In this document: positions 35,042-42,542 of the stretch, in pieces
Position numbering within the stretch: position 1 is the stretch's first letter
Layout of the letters: the number at the start of each line of letters is the position of its first letter
Origin: JARRQJ01 sp963761035
GTDB lineage: Bacteria > Pseudomonadota > Gammaproteobacteria > DRLM01
Length of the DNA stretch: 64,000 bases
Direction of reading: 5' to 3'
Assembly: GCA_963761035.1 (NCBI GenBank)
Contig: CAVXFH010000002.1
Location: 1,178,001 to 1,242,000 of the forward strand
Translations under genes and position numbers: made by a program
Notes under the pieces: generated by a model
Told to the model about the DNA's origin: nothing
What the model saw: the letters and a program-made list of their open reading frames with translations, nothing else
Databases searched by the model: none

Positions 35042-35308
35042 CTATTTGTTTGGATAGTATGGTTTGGCTCGGATAATGAGCCAACCGAACACAGCCATGA
35101 CATACGGTAAGAGCACACCCATAAGCCGGCTCCCGAGATCAGTGCTCGGCACACCGTTTACATTGACCGACCCACCAAGGCTGAGAGCGCTTACCAGAAA
35201 ATACGAACCCACAATGAGGCCGCCGACAAGAAAGGCCCAACCAACAACCTTTCGCAGGAGATCAAACAGTTTCCAGAATAATGACTCTGCCAAAGGTGGT
35301 TCACTCAT
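35042..35308 (-). CDS. Small two-helix membrane protein
   Basis: An 88-residue protein with two hydrophobic helices (VVGWAFLVGGLIVGSYFLV and LPYVMAVFGWLIIRAK) separated by a polar loop (GGSVNVNGVPSTDLGSR). I start at the ATG at 35308, just outside the attC. No family is recognised; short two-helix proteins are common in integron cassettes. Confidence 0.68.
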   Translation of the reverse strand: MSEPPLAESLFWKLFDLLRKVVGWAFLVGGLIVGSYFLVSALSLGGSVNVNGVPSTDLGSRLMGVLLPYVMAVFGWLIIRAKPYYPNK

Positions 35309-35320
35309 TAGATTTGTGAC

Positions 35321-35408
35321 ACATAACGTTTTGCTAAGGGGCGCGGAGCCGCAGCGCGGCGAAGCGTCCCAGTGAGCGACAGCGAACAACTTGAGCTAAT
35401 TGTTAGGT
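35321..35408 (-). repeat. attC site
   Basis: ACATAAC (35321-35327) and GTTAGGT (35402-35408), 88 bp, with GGGGCGCGG and GCGAAGCGTCCC blocks. Confidence 0.87.
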
Positions 35409-35699
35409 GCGGAATAGCCATGCGGAGAGACCAGCAACAACCAACCCAACTATAATTCCAGTAATAAGATTCCATGCTCTTATTTTGCTTTCGTGCGCCC
35501 TTGCATCGTTTAGCTCTAGGTTTTTAATTCTATTCTGAATCGCGATTCTCGGACCTGAACCAACATCTCTTTGACCAAGCTGCTCATCGGCGGATCTAAG
35601 CTCTTTTAACGAAAGAGCATCAATTTCGGTTGAATCATTATTTGCCAAGTAGCGCTGGAAGGCCGCAAAAATCTCCTGTGCGCGAATGCTGGGATTCAT
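35403..35699 (-). CDS. Small protein with C-terminal membrane helix
   Basis: A 98-residue protein with a charged helical N-terminal part (AQEIFAAFQRYLANNDSTEI, then LKELRSADEQLGQRD) and one C-terminal membrane helix (LITGIIVGLVVAGLSAWLF). The tail anchor predicts insertion into the inner membrane with the body in the cytoplasm. No family is recognised. The start is the ATG at 35699. Confidence 0.68.
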   Translation of the reverse strand: MNPSIRAQEIFAAFQRYLANNDSTEIDALSLKELRSADEQLGQRDVGSGPRIAIQNRIKNLELNDARAHESKIRAWNLITGIIVGLVVAGLSAWLFRT

Positions 35700-35708
35700 T
35701 TTTCTGGC

Positions 35709-35777
35709 ACCCAACGCCTAGTTTCAGCTGGCCGATCGCCGGAAGGCGAAAGGCTCGGCTGGAAGCGCTGGTTGGAC
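35709..35777 (-). repeat. attC site
   Basis: ACCCAAC (35709-35715) and GTTGGAC (35771-35777), 69 bp. Confidence 0.82.
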
Positions 35778-35781
35778 CGCA

Positions 35782-36243
35782 TCACGGCGCCGACAAAAGC
35801 TGCAAAAAAAACTTCTCCAACTCCCCAGTGCTCGTGCACGTGACGTATTTTAAGTGATTTTTCCCGCGGATGAAAAAAATTCTATGGTGTCGGAGCCACG
35901 TGGTTTTCGCCTCAGTTTGAACACTGACTGTTGTCACACTATCGCCGCTTGGATTGACCACAACGGTGACGTTGTATTCCTCTTTGTAAAGGATTCCTGC
36001 CCCTTTTTCGCAACTAAACAGTCCAGGTTGGTCGGCAAAAGAGCCGGACCCCTGAAGGATACCGGCCCCTTCATTGCTGTTTGTTATCGTGATGTGTTCC
36101 AGGGCAAACGCTTGCACCGCTCGTTTCCAGACGTCACTGACAGGAAAAGGCAGTTGAACTGTAACTGGGCCAGAAGCGAATACTGAAGTGGAGAGAGCGA
36201 TCGATATGACCACTATCAGCGCAACAGGTTTGCAGATTTTCAT
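35782..36243 (-). CDS. Secreted protein of unknown function
   Basis: A 153-residue protein with a clear signal peptide (PVALIVVISIALSTSVFASG, cleavage after FAS or FASG). The mature part is beta-rich, with FPVSDVWKRAVQAFALEHIT and NVTVVVNPSGDSVTTVSVQT, similar in plan to small periplasmic BamC/DUF-type proteins, but I cannot name a family. The start ATG is just left of the attC at 36269. Confidence 0.75.
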   Translation of the reverse strand: MKICKPVALIVVISIALSTSVFASGPVTVQLPFPVSDVWKRAVQAFALEHITITNSNEGAGILQGSGSFADQPGLFSCEKGAGILYKEEYNVTVVVNPSGDSVTTVSVQTEAKTTWLRHHRIFFIRGKNHLKYVTCTSTGELEKFFLQLLSAP

Positions 36244-36268
36244 GAATCAGGATTCCTCTTTTTTTGCG

Positions 36269-36337
36269 GTCCAACGATAGAGCTGTGAGGCGCGAGCCGC
36301 ATCGCGGCGAAGCGTCCCAAAAAGCAACGTGTTAGGG
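36269..36337 (-). repeat. attC site
   Basis: GTCCAAC (36269-36275) and GTTAGGG (36331-36337), 69 bp, with CGCGAGCCGCATCGCGGCGAAGCG-type arms. Confidence 0.88.
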
Positions 36338-36814
36338 CTTGTTTGCTTCATTTAGACAAGGCCTCTTTAGACTAGTAATCAACTCAGAAGCCAGGGTTTG
36401 CGCATCTACAAGGTCCGGCAATTCTTTATGGCTATCTACTAGATTTTGTATTTCAAAGTACTCAAACCCCTTTCGCCAATACCATTTATTTAATTTCTCA
36501 ATATTGTGCGAGTGTTTGTCAGTGATATTGAAGTATTGAGAAATACCTAACTCTTTACACTTTTTTAATATCTTATGTAGGTCGTGGCCAAGTGATTTCT
36601 TTCGCAAGGCATCTCTTGAGATACCTTGTAAAAGCAGAAATGCCTTCAAGGATAATTCAATAGAATGGCTCGCAAGATAATAAGAAGTGGGTGAAAAAGG
36701 TCTTTTTGTTGTATGAGATATACACGCCTCATAAAAATCTTCGGCGTAGGAGATGAAGGCAAACGGGCTCATATGGTAATGACCAGTTTCGACTTTGATA
36801 GTGTAAGTAGCCAT
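36332..36814 (-). CDS. HEPN-like helical protein
   Basis: A 160-residue helical protein. The stretch SPTSYYLASHSIELSLKAFL then GHDLHKILKKC has the look of HEPN-domain proteins, where a helix with ASHSIELxLK is followed by a GHDL motif. HEPN proteins occur as nucleases in toxin-antitoxin and defence systems and also as non-catalytic binders; the R-x4-6-H catalytic motif is not clearly seen here. The C-terminus overlaps the attC. Confidence 0.68.
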   Translation of the reverse strand: MATYTIKVETGHYHMSPFAFISYAEDFYEACISHTTKRPFSPTSYYLASHSIELSLKAFLLLQGISRDALRKKSLGHDLHKILKKCKELGISQYFNITDKHSHNIEKLNKWYWRKGFEYFEIQNLVDSHKELPDLVDAQTLASELITSLKRPCLNEANKP

Positions 36815-36828
36815 GCAAGTTCGAAGAG

Positions 36829-36909
36829 CCCTAACGTTGAGCTTGAGGGGCGTGGAAACAGACGGCGAAGCCGGCTGTTGGAGCGTCCCTCTCGAAGCGA
36901 TTGTTAGCC
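36829..36909 (-). repeat. attC site
   Basis: CCCTAAC (36829-36835) and GTTAGCC (36903-36909), 81 bp, with arms CAGACGGCGAAG and GCCGGCTGTTGG. Confidence 0.87.
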
Positions 36910-37350
36910 GTGGCGTACATAAACAACCGAAACTTCAAGACCATGAGTGGCGAGATAGTCGATGTAAGCGCGCGGCATAGGTGTATCGAGATATTTGCGC
37001 CCCCATTCTTCTTCTGTAATAAAAACCAAGCGGTTCAACTTTTTCTTTCGCTTTTGGTTCCACACAATGACTTTTACAACGTCTTTATAAAACTCACCCG
37101 TTGCATTCTTGCCCGAAACCTTAAACTCATAAACCGTATTGGTTTCTGTGTCCAATATGTCAATTTTCTGGTCGAGGTCTGGCGCGACCAGAGCCTCGAT
37201 TTGGTAGCGATCTGGATCGAGGGTGTGTACGGCAGAGCGCCATGCTTTGGCTATGGCCTGTGCATTACGAGTGTTATCAGAGACATCGTTATTGTCTTGG
37301 AGCCTTTGTTTGAAGGCTACCTGGGCTGCTTGGATGATTGGATCGCTCAT
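36904..37350 (-). CDS. Putative PD-(D/E)XK-type protein
   Basis: A 148-residue protein whose centre reads DQKIDILDTETNTVYEFKVS, followed by NATGEFYKDVVKVIVWNQKR. An aspartate, a spacer, and an EFK strand is the arrangement of PD-(D/E)XK nuclease folds, and a helix follows as expected. This is motif reading only, with no partner gene. It could be a stand-alone nuclease or an inactive relative. Confidence 0.58.
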   Translation of the reverse strand: MSDPIIQAAQVAFKQRLQDNNDVSDNTRNAQAIAKAWRSAVHTLDPDRYQIEALVAPDLDQKIDILDTETNTVYEFKVSGKNATGEFYKDVVKVIVWNQKRKKKLNRLVFITEEEWGRKYLDTPMPRAYIDYLATHGLEVSVVYVRHG

Positions 37351-37356
37351 AGAAAC

Positions 37357-37434
37357 GGCTAACGATCACAATAAGACGCGCCGCGGAGCGGCGTCGCAGT
37401 GCGCAAAGCGCACGACTTGATTGAGTTGTTAGGT
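37357..37434 (-). repeat. attC site
   Basis: GGCTAAC (37357-37363) and GTTAGGT (37428-37434), 78 bp, with arms GCGCCGCG/CGGCGTCGC and GTGCGCAAAGCGCAC near the centre. Confidence 0.9.
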
Positions 37435-37453
37435 AAGTCATATGAGATGTTCC

Positions 37454-37825
37454 TCACAACCTGCATATAAGACCTCCAAGGGTGGCGAAGCCCATCGAGA
37501 CAAGCCCACTGAGCAATGCTGAAAAAGCAAAGCTTCGGGCCTCTGGCTTGTCTTTCCAATCTGGGTGGTTCCAATTTGTCGCCATCTTAAGGGCTAACCA
37601 ACCAATCATAGCCGTACCAGCACCAGTCAGGTTTACACCTACAACAACAGTGAAAAAGCATCTTTCAACTAAACCTGTGACTTCCGGCGGAACGCGCTTT
37701 GAGTTGGTTTCACTAAGCGCAGTCTTCTCATCTAGGTCTATGCGAGAACGCAACCAATCTTTGAAATATTGCGTACCGAAGTGCCCTACCAAGAGGGAAA
37801 ATAATAAACCTAATATCCACCACAT
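37454..37825 (-). CDS. Three-helix membrane protein
   Basis: A 123-residue protein with an N-terminal helix (WWILGLLFSLLVGHFGTQYF), a polar segment, a middle helix (CFFTVVVGVNLTGAGTAMIG) and a C-terminal helix (FAFSALLSGLVSMGFATLGG). I recognise no family. The ATG lies ten bases from the attC on the right, normal spacing for a cassette gene. Confidence 0.7.
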   Translation of the reverse strand: MWWILGLLFSLLVGHFGTQYFKDWLRSRIDLDEKTALSETNSKRVPPEVTGLVERCFFTVVVGVNLTGAGTAMIGWLALKMATNWNHPDWKDKPEARSFAFSALLSGLVSMGFATLGGLICRL

Positions 37826-37834
37826 GACTGATCT

Positions 37835-37930
37835 ACCTAACGTTCGACGTAACCGGCCGGCGGAGGCCGAAGGCCGGAGCGAACCTGCAAGCGCAGCTTG
37901 CAGGCGGTCCGATTGACGGAGGGGTTGGGC
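37835..37930 (-). repeat. attC site (long)
   Basis: ACCTAAC (37835-37841) and GTTGGGC (37924-37930), 96 bp, the longest in the array, with GGCCGGCGGAGGCCGAAGGCC and CTGCAAGCGCAGCTTGCAG hairpins. Confidence 0.85.
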
Positions 37931-37949
37931 GTTGAGTGGGCCGGGGGAG

Positions 37950-38354
37950 CTACTTCAGCAGCCATATTAGTGAGCGAGCCAGCAAGGCGCCAAAGGTGAG
38001 ACCGCCGCTAACGGCGAACAGATGATGCCACCAACGCGAAGTACGCGCGACGGAAACTCTCGCTTTCATTCGAGCAGCGCGCACTATTTCCACCCTGGTT
38101 GTGAAATCTGCAGCGGTGCGAGTTGCATCTTTGTCGATGGGCGGTAGAAGTACAAGAGACAGCGCGACAAAGGCACCAACTATGACGAGTGCGGCGAGCG
38201 CCAAAGTCGGGATGTGCAAGAGCGGGGAAAGGGAACCCGTGATTGCGCCGGGCTCCATGAACACGGCGGACAGCAGGTATGCGACAACGGCACCAGCCAT
38301 CGCCGTATCTAGCGGCGTTTGCGGTGAGCGAAAGAGCTGAACAGTACGCGACAC
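37950..38354 (-). CDS. Membrane protein of unknown function
   Basis: A 134-residue protein with hydrophobic helices AGAVVAYLLSAVFMEPGAIT, LALAALVIVGAFVALSLVLL and a C-terminal LTFGALLARSLIWLL. I use the GTG at 38354, since earlier GTG codons lie inside the attC. The family is unrecognised. Start choice is uncertain by about 10 residues. Confidence 0.62.
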   Translation of the reverse strand: MSRTVQLFRSPQTPLDTAMAGAVVAYLLSAVFMEPGAITGSLSPLLHIPTLALAALVIVGAFVALSLVLLPPIDKDATRTAADFTTRVEIVRAARMKARVSVARTSRWWHHLFAVSGGLTFGALLARSLIWLLK

Positions 38355-38365
38355 GATCTTACGAC

Positions 38366-38453
38366 GCCCAACGCTCACAATCACCGGCTGGTTTGGAGCG
38401 GCAGAGCGAAGCGGCGCCGCGTAATACCAGTCCGGTGGATTGTGTTGTTAGCC
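38366..38453 (-). repeat. attC site
   Basis: GCCCAAC (38366-38372) and GTTAGCC (38447-38453), 88 bp, with arms TCACAATCACCGGCTGG/CCAGTCCGGTGGATTGTG. Confidence 0.88.
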
Positions 38454-38459
38454 GTGTTT

Positions 38460-39023
38460 TTAAAACCATGGTTGCGCTTCCAACGCCTTGCGTAGCGAAG
38501 TTTCAACAAATGTAGGCGTGCGCCAAACGTACTCCGCCGCCTTTGCCTTTCCTTCACTGTCGAGGGATTGAATGTGACAAAGCGCGGCCTCGACTGAGAA
38601 TGGCTTTTTGCATTTACTCTTCGTTTGAAAGTTACTTTCCAGATCTGTCCAAATAACAACATCGATCTTTTTCTCTGACGCCCAATCTTGGATCGATTTT
38701 AGTACTTCTTCATCCCGTGCTTGTTTTCGAGAATTGTCGGCGAAGCAGAAACCGACATTTTTCAGTGTGGTTCCTTCCCGGCTTCGAACATCACAGATGG
38801 CGTCATCTGGATTATTGCGTTTGCTAAATGCGTATGCGACTTGACACGGCACTCCATACTTGGAATCCAGAACAAGGGTCAAAGCGGCAAATCTTGTTTG
38901 GGACACACGGGAAAACTCGATCTTTAAGCTCGGGCCGTCAAACTGCCAATCCTCATGCTGTTCATCAAATTCGGGGCGTTTGTCCCAGAGCAATGACCCC
39001 CACCCCAGAATTGCGATCTTCAA
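38460..39023 (-). CDS. Gamma-glutamylcyclotransferase-like cassette protein
   Basis: A 187-residue soluble protein that opens KIAILGWGSLLWDKRPEFDE. The GWGSLLWD motif is the phosphate-loop-like start of gamma-glutamylcyclotransferase (GGCT)-fold proteins, and SRVSQTRFAALTLVLDSKYG continues that pattern. The rest (LKNVGFCFADN, VVIWTDLESNF) is known from cassette proteins but has no assigned reaction. Start is TTG at 39023, supported by AAGGAG eight bases upstream. Confidence 0.7.
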   Translation of the reverse strand: MKIAILGWGSLLWDKRPEFDEQHEDWQFDGPSLKIEFSRVSQTRFAALTLVLDSKYGVPCQVAYAFSKRNNPDDAICDVRSREGTTLKNVGFCFADNSRKQARDEEVLKSIQDWASEKKIDVVIWTDLESNFQTKSKCKKPFSVEAALCHIQSLDSEGKAKAAEYVWRTPTFVETSLRKALEAQPWF

Positions 39024-39039
39024 TGGTGACTCCTTATAC

Positions 39040-39099
39040 GGCTAACGATAAAGCTCAGCCGCCGCGCTGTTTGCGGTCGGCTGCAGCGTATGGTTAGGG
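39040..39099 (-). repeat. attC site
   Basis: GGCTAAC (39040-39046) and GTTAGGG (39093-39099), 60 bp, with arms GCTCAGCCG/CGGCTGCAGC-like. Confidence 0.87.
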
Positions 39100-39351
39100 G
39101 CGTCTTCTCTTGCCCCAACGCCACCCCAGTGGCTCACCCTTGAGCCAAGCAATGGCCGTAACTCCGACACCAAGGGCTAGAAAGTAAACTGTAAAAGCTA
39201 CTGAATCGTGTCCTGGCGGAAAGAGGAATATGCCTGCCAGTACTAGCAGCGCAAAGCAAATCATCACAACATAGCCTTGCCAGGTACGAGGCAGTCCCCA
39301 ACCCCAACCATACCGCTTAGCTGGAAACCAGTACTTAGGATCCTGAGTCAT
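39094..39351 (-). CDS. Two-helix membrane protein, first cassette
   Basis: An 85-residue protein with a tryptophan-rich start (DPKYWFPAKRYGWGWGLPRT) and two hydrophobic helices (GYVVMICFALLVLAGIFLF and AFTVYFLALGVGVTAIAWL). It is the cassette next to attI and so best placed for expression from a cassette promoter. Its stop lies in the attC. No function is known to me. Confidence 0.75.
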   Translation of the reverse strand: MTQDPKYWFPAKRYGWGWGLPRTWQGYVVMICFALLVLAGIFLFPPGHDSVAFTVYFLALGVGVTAIAWLKGEPLGWRWGKRRRP

Positions 39352-39375
39352 AAAATTTCCACCTCGAACGAGTGC

Positions 39376-39382
39376 ACCTAAC
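39376..39382 (-). other. attI core recombination site
   Basis: GTTAGGT on the minus strand (ACCTAAC on +) marks the junction between the integrase side and the first cassette. To its left the first cassette starts (39351); to its right the sequence leads to intI with no further attC. Confidence 0.8.
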
Positions 39383-39402
39383 AGTGATTAGACAGCATAT
39401 GG

Positions 39403-39418
39403 CTGTGTTTAAACACAG
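39403..39418. promoter_or_regulatory. LexA-like palindrome near attI
   Basis: CTGTGTTTAAACACAG is a perfect 16-bp palindrome that fits CTGT-N8-ACAG, the LexA box of Gammaproteobacteria. Integron integrases are SOS-regulated in studied cases. It lies about 40 bp upstream of the predicted intI -35, so it may instead act on the cassette promoter or in recombination. Confidence 0.6.
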
Positions 39419-39459
39419 ACCTTTGCGGTATAGCACTCATTGGTAACCTCCCCACTTCT

Positions 39460-39487
39460 TTGACTTTATTGAGTTATGGTTTATGCT
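39460..39487 (+). promoter_or_regulatory. Predicted intI promoter
   Basis: TTGACT (39460-39465) and TATGCT (39482-39487) with a 16-bp spacer. Transcription would begin near 39494, 40 bases before the intI ATG. Confidence 0.5.
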
Positions 39488-39534
39488 TGTGTTGCATATA
39501 CCGCATTTCCGCCACCGCAATGCCAAGGAGGGCA

Positions 39535-40295
39535 ATGATGGCGAAATCACCCTTGCTTGAGCGCCTGCGTGAAGCAATTCGCGTTCGTCACTATAGTATC
39601 CGTACGGAACGGAGCTACGTCCAGTGGGTTAAACGATTCATCCTGTTTCACGACAAACGGCACCCGGCCGAGATGGGCGCTGTAGAAATCTCAGCCTACC
39701 TTACGCACTTGGCCGTGGCGCGAAAAGTCTCCGCTTCTACCCAAAATCAAGCCCTTAATGCGCTCAACTTCTTCTACCGCAATGTCCTTGAGCGGGATAT
39801 GGGAAACTTGGAGGGCGTGGTTATGGCAAAACGTCCTCAGCGCCTGCCGGTGGTTCTGACTCGGCAAGAGGTAGAGTCCGTATTGCGCTACCTAAAGGGC
39901 GACAACTGGCTAATGGCTGCCTTGATGTATGGATCGGGCCTACGGCTCATGGAATGTCTGCGGCTGCGCGTGAAAGATGTGGATTTCGGTTATCAGCAGA
40001 TTTTGATTCGCGACGGTAAAGGGCAAAAGGATCGGGTCGTGCCCTTCCCCAAGCGTTTGGCAGAGGCGCTGCGGGGACATTTACAACAGGTGCGGCAGGC
40101 TTACAAAAACGCGTGAATTGCCACGCGCTGCGCCACAGCTTTGCGACGCATTTGTTGGAGTCAGGTTACGATATTCGCACTGTGCGGGAGCTGCTTGGCC
40201 ATGCCGATGTGTCGACGACCATGATCTACACTCATGTCTTGAACCGCGGCGGGCGCGGGGTGTTCAGCCCGCTTGATCAGCGGCCGGCCGGGTGA
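39535..40295 (+). pseudogene. intI: Integron integrase, internal deletion and frameshift
   Basis: The start (ATG 39535, with AAGGAGGG just upstream) gives a tyrosine recombinase N-terminal domain (LLERLREAIRVRHYSIRTER) and the catalytic region with the first arginine in GSGLRLMECLRLRVKD. The frame ends at 40116 after VRQAYKNA. The next frame (40113-40295) resumes with CHALRHSFATHLLESGYDIR and LLGHADVSTTMIYTHVLNRG, supplying H-x-x-R, His and the nucleophilic Tyr. About 70-80 residues usually found between these parts, including the integron-specific patch that contacts attC, are missing. It should not function. Confidence 0.9.
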
Positions 40296-40329
40296 TGAGG
40301 CATTGAGCTAGCGCTTTCATCGTTTCTAT

Positions 40330-40367
40330 CCCTCACCCCTACCCCTCTCCCGGCGGGAGAGGGGTTT
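40330..40367. repeat. Degenerate inverted repeat (ccctctccc...gggagaggg family)
   Basis: CCCTCACCCCTACCCCTCTC followed by CCGGCGGGAGAGGGG forms an inverted repeat related to the units at 43884, 55681 and 59985. It lies between intI and the DUF255 gene and may act as a terminator-like hairpin. Confidence 0.7.
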
Positions 40368-40475
40368 CTGAATACGCTATTTGCGCGCCCTGGGGAGGTT
40401 TTGCAAATGCAGTCGTTGCTGTCAGCTATGCGGCAAGTCGGTATACTTCCCCTTCGCCTATAGCTTGGAAGTCCC

Positions 40476-42542
40476 ATGTCCAACCTGCTCGCCCAGGAGA
40501 CCAGTCCCTATTTGTTGCAGCACGCCGAGAATCCGGTGGCGTGGCATCCCTGGAACGCGGCGGCCCTGGCGGCGGCGCGGCGCGACGACAAGCCGATCCT
40601 GCTCTCCATCGGTTATTCCGCCTGCCATTGGTGCCATGTCATGGCCCACGAGTCCTTCGAGGATCCGGCTACGGCGGCGGTGATGAACGAGCTGTTCGTC
40701 AATATCAAGGTCGATCGGGAAGAACGCCCCGATCTCGACAAGATCTATCAGCTCGCCCATCAGATTCTCACCGGGCGCGGCGGCGGCTGGCCCTTGACGG
40801 TGTTTCTCACGCCCCAGGATCTGGTGCCCTATTTCGCCGGGACCTATTTTCCCAAGACCGCCCGCTACGGCATGGCGCCGTTCACCGAGGTGTTGCGCCA
40901 GGTCGCCGGCTTCTATCGCGAGCGGCCCGGCGACATCGCCGAGCAGCACGGCCGCCTGCTGGAGGTCTTGCAGCGTCTCAGCGCCGCGGCGCGCAACGAC
41001 GCGCCCTTCGATGCCGCGCCCCTGGATATCGCGCGCAATCAACTGGCCACCAGCTACGACGCCGATCACGGCGGCTTCGGCGCCGCCCCCAAGTTTCCCC
41101 ATCCCACCCACATCGAACGCCTGCTGCACCATTGGGCCTCGACCGCCGCCGCGGGCCATCCCGATCACGGCGCGCTGGACATGGCGCGCACCACCTTGAT
41201 CAAGATGGCCGACGGCGGCATCTACGATCAATTGGGCGGCGGGTTCTGCCGCTACGCGGTGGACGCGCAGTGGATGATCCCGCACTTCGAAAAGATGCTC
41301 TACGACAACGGCCCGCTGCTCGCCCTCTATGCCCAGGCGTGGCAGATCGGCGGCGACGCCTTGTTCGAGCGCATCGTCCGGGAAACCGCGGAGTGGGCGA
41401 TGCGCGACATGCAGTCGCCGCGGGGCGGCTACTATGCGTCGCTGGATGCGGATTCGGAACATGAGGAAGGCAAGTTCTACGCCTGGACGCCGGAAGAAGT
41501 GCGGGCAGTGCTGGACGAGGCCGACTATCCCCTGTTCGCCCACCGCTTCGGCCTGGACCGCGAGCCCAATTTCGAGGACAAGTGGCATCTACATGTGTTC
41601 CAGGGTTTGCGCGCCCTGTCCCAGGAATTCTCCCTGCCCATCGACGCCATCATCACCCGCATCGATGCGTCGCGCCGCCGACTGTTCAAGGCGCGGCAGC
41701 AACGCGTGCATCCCGGCCGCGACGAAAAGATTCTCACCGGTTGGAACGGGCTGATGATCAAGGGCATGGCCGTCGCCGGCCGCGTATTGCATGAGCCCGC
41801 CTATCTCGCCGCGGCGGAACGCGCCCTGGATTTCATTCGCTCCACCTTGTGGCAGGACGGCCGTTTGCTGGCCGTCTATAAGGACGGACGCGCGCGCTTC
41901 AACGCCTATCTCGACGATTACGTGTTCGTCATCGACGCCATCCTCGCGCTGTTGCAGGCGCGCTGGCGCGACGGCGATCTCGATTTCGCCGTCGCCCTGG
42001 CCGACGCGGTGCTCGCGCATTTCGAAGATAAAGACCAGGGCGGCTTCTACTTCACCGCCGACGATCATGAGCCATTGATCCATCGCCCCAAGCCGCTGAC
42101 CGACGAGGCCACGCCCTCCGGCAACGGCGTGGCGGCGACGGTGCTGGGGCGCCTGGGCCACATAATGGGCGAGACGCGCTACCTCGATGCGGCGGAGCGC
42201 GGTCTGCGCGCGGCGTGGAGCGCGGTCGCGGAATTGCCCTATGCCCATGATTCGCTGTTGGCCGCCCTGGAGGATCAGCTCTATCCGCCGCAACTGATCG
42301 TGGTGCGCGGCGAAGGGGCCGCGCTTAAAGACTGGCAAGCGCGTATCGACCGCCACTATGCGCCGCGGCGCATCAGCCTCGCCATTCCCAATCACGTTAT
42401 GCGACTTGCCGGCACCCTGGGCCACTGCGCGCCGCGCGGCGCGATCTGCGCCTATGTGTGCAGCGGCACCAGTTGTTCGGCGCCGATCACCGAACTCGGC
42501 GAACTGGAAACCCGGCTGGCGGAAACCGAGGCGCGGGCATGA
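40476..42542 (+). CDS. DUF255 / thioredoxin-domain protein (YyaL, SPATA20 type)
   Basis: A 688-residue protein: an N-terminal thioredoxin-like domain (residues about 1-150, with SACHWCHVMAHESFEDP and the active pair Cys50/Cys53) followed by an alpha/alpha barrel (about 250-650) as in N-acylglucosamine 2-epimerase-like enzymes. The conserved opening ETSPYLLQHAENPVAWHPWN and GRGGGWPLTVFLTP fit the COG1331 family. The substrate is unknown. Its stop overlaps the kelch gene's start (ATGA). Confidence 0.93.
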   Translation: MSNLLAQETSPYLLQHAENPVAWHPWNAAALAAARRDDKPILLSIGYSACHWCHVMAHESFEDPATAAVMNELFVNIKVDREERPDLDKIYQLAHQILTGRGGGWPLTVFLTPQDLVPYFAGTYFPKTARYGMAPFTEVLRQVAGFYRERPGDIAEQHGRLLEVLQRLSAAARNDAPFDAAPLDIARNQLATSYDADHGGFGAAPKFPHPTHIERLLHHWASTAAAGHPDHGALDMARTTLIKMADGGIYDQLGGGFCRYAVDAQWMIPHFEKMLYDNGPLLALYAQAWQIGGDALFERIVRETAEWAMRDMQSPRGGYYASLDADSEHEEGKFYAWTPEEVRAVLDEADYPLFAHRFGLDREPNFEDKWHLHVFQGLRALSQEFSLPIDAIITRIDASRRRLFKARQQRVHPGRDEKILTGWNGLMIKGMAVAGRVLHEPAYLAAAERALDFIRSTLWQDGRLLAVYKDGRARFNAYLDDYVFVIDAILALLQARWRDGDLDFAVALADAVLAHFEDKDQGGFYFTADDHEPLIHRPKPLTDEATPSGNGVAATVLGRLGHIMGETRYLDAAERGLRAAWSAVAELPYAHDSLLAALEDQLYPPQLIVVRGEGAALKDWQARIDRHYAPRRISLAIPNHVMRLAGTLGHCAPRGAICAYVCSGTSCSAPITELGELETRLAETEARA

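Larger units (their letters stand above)
20318..40295 (-). mobile_element. Chromosomal integron: decayed integrase, attI and about 20 cassettes
   Basis: The integrase remnant lies on the + strand at the right end, and the cassettes run leftwards with nearly all genes on the minus strand, as expected for an integron. About 20 sites of the form RYYYAAC...GTTRRRY, 60-97 bp apart and with imperfect internal symmetry, separate the genes. Base composition varies sharply from cassette to cassette. The left part (20.3-23.7 kb) may be a second array, because an attI-like relic lies at 23671-23710. The left limit is set at the last recognisable attC-like end (GTTAGGC, 20365-20371). Confidence 0.9.

Noticed and set aside
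33411..39099. Regularly spaced palindromic sequences considered as a CRISPR array
   Set aside because: Repeats differ in length and sequence, spacers are 300-900 bp and hold genes; they fit attC sites instead.
39094..39351. First-cassette gene considered as an antitoxin or toxin
   Set aside because: Two clear membrane helices and no partner gene; no evidence for toxin-antitoxin function.
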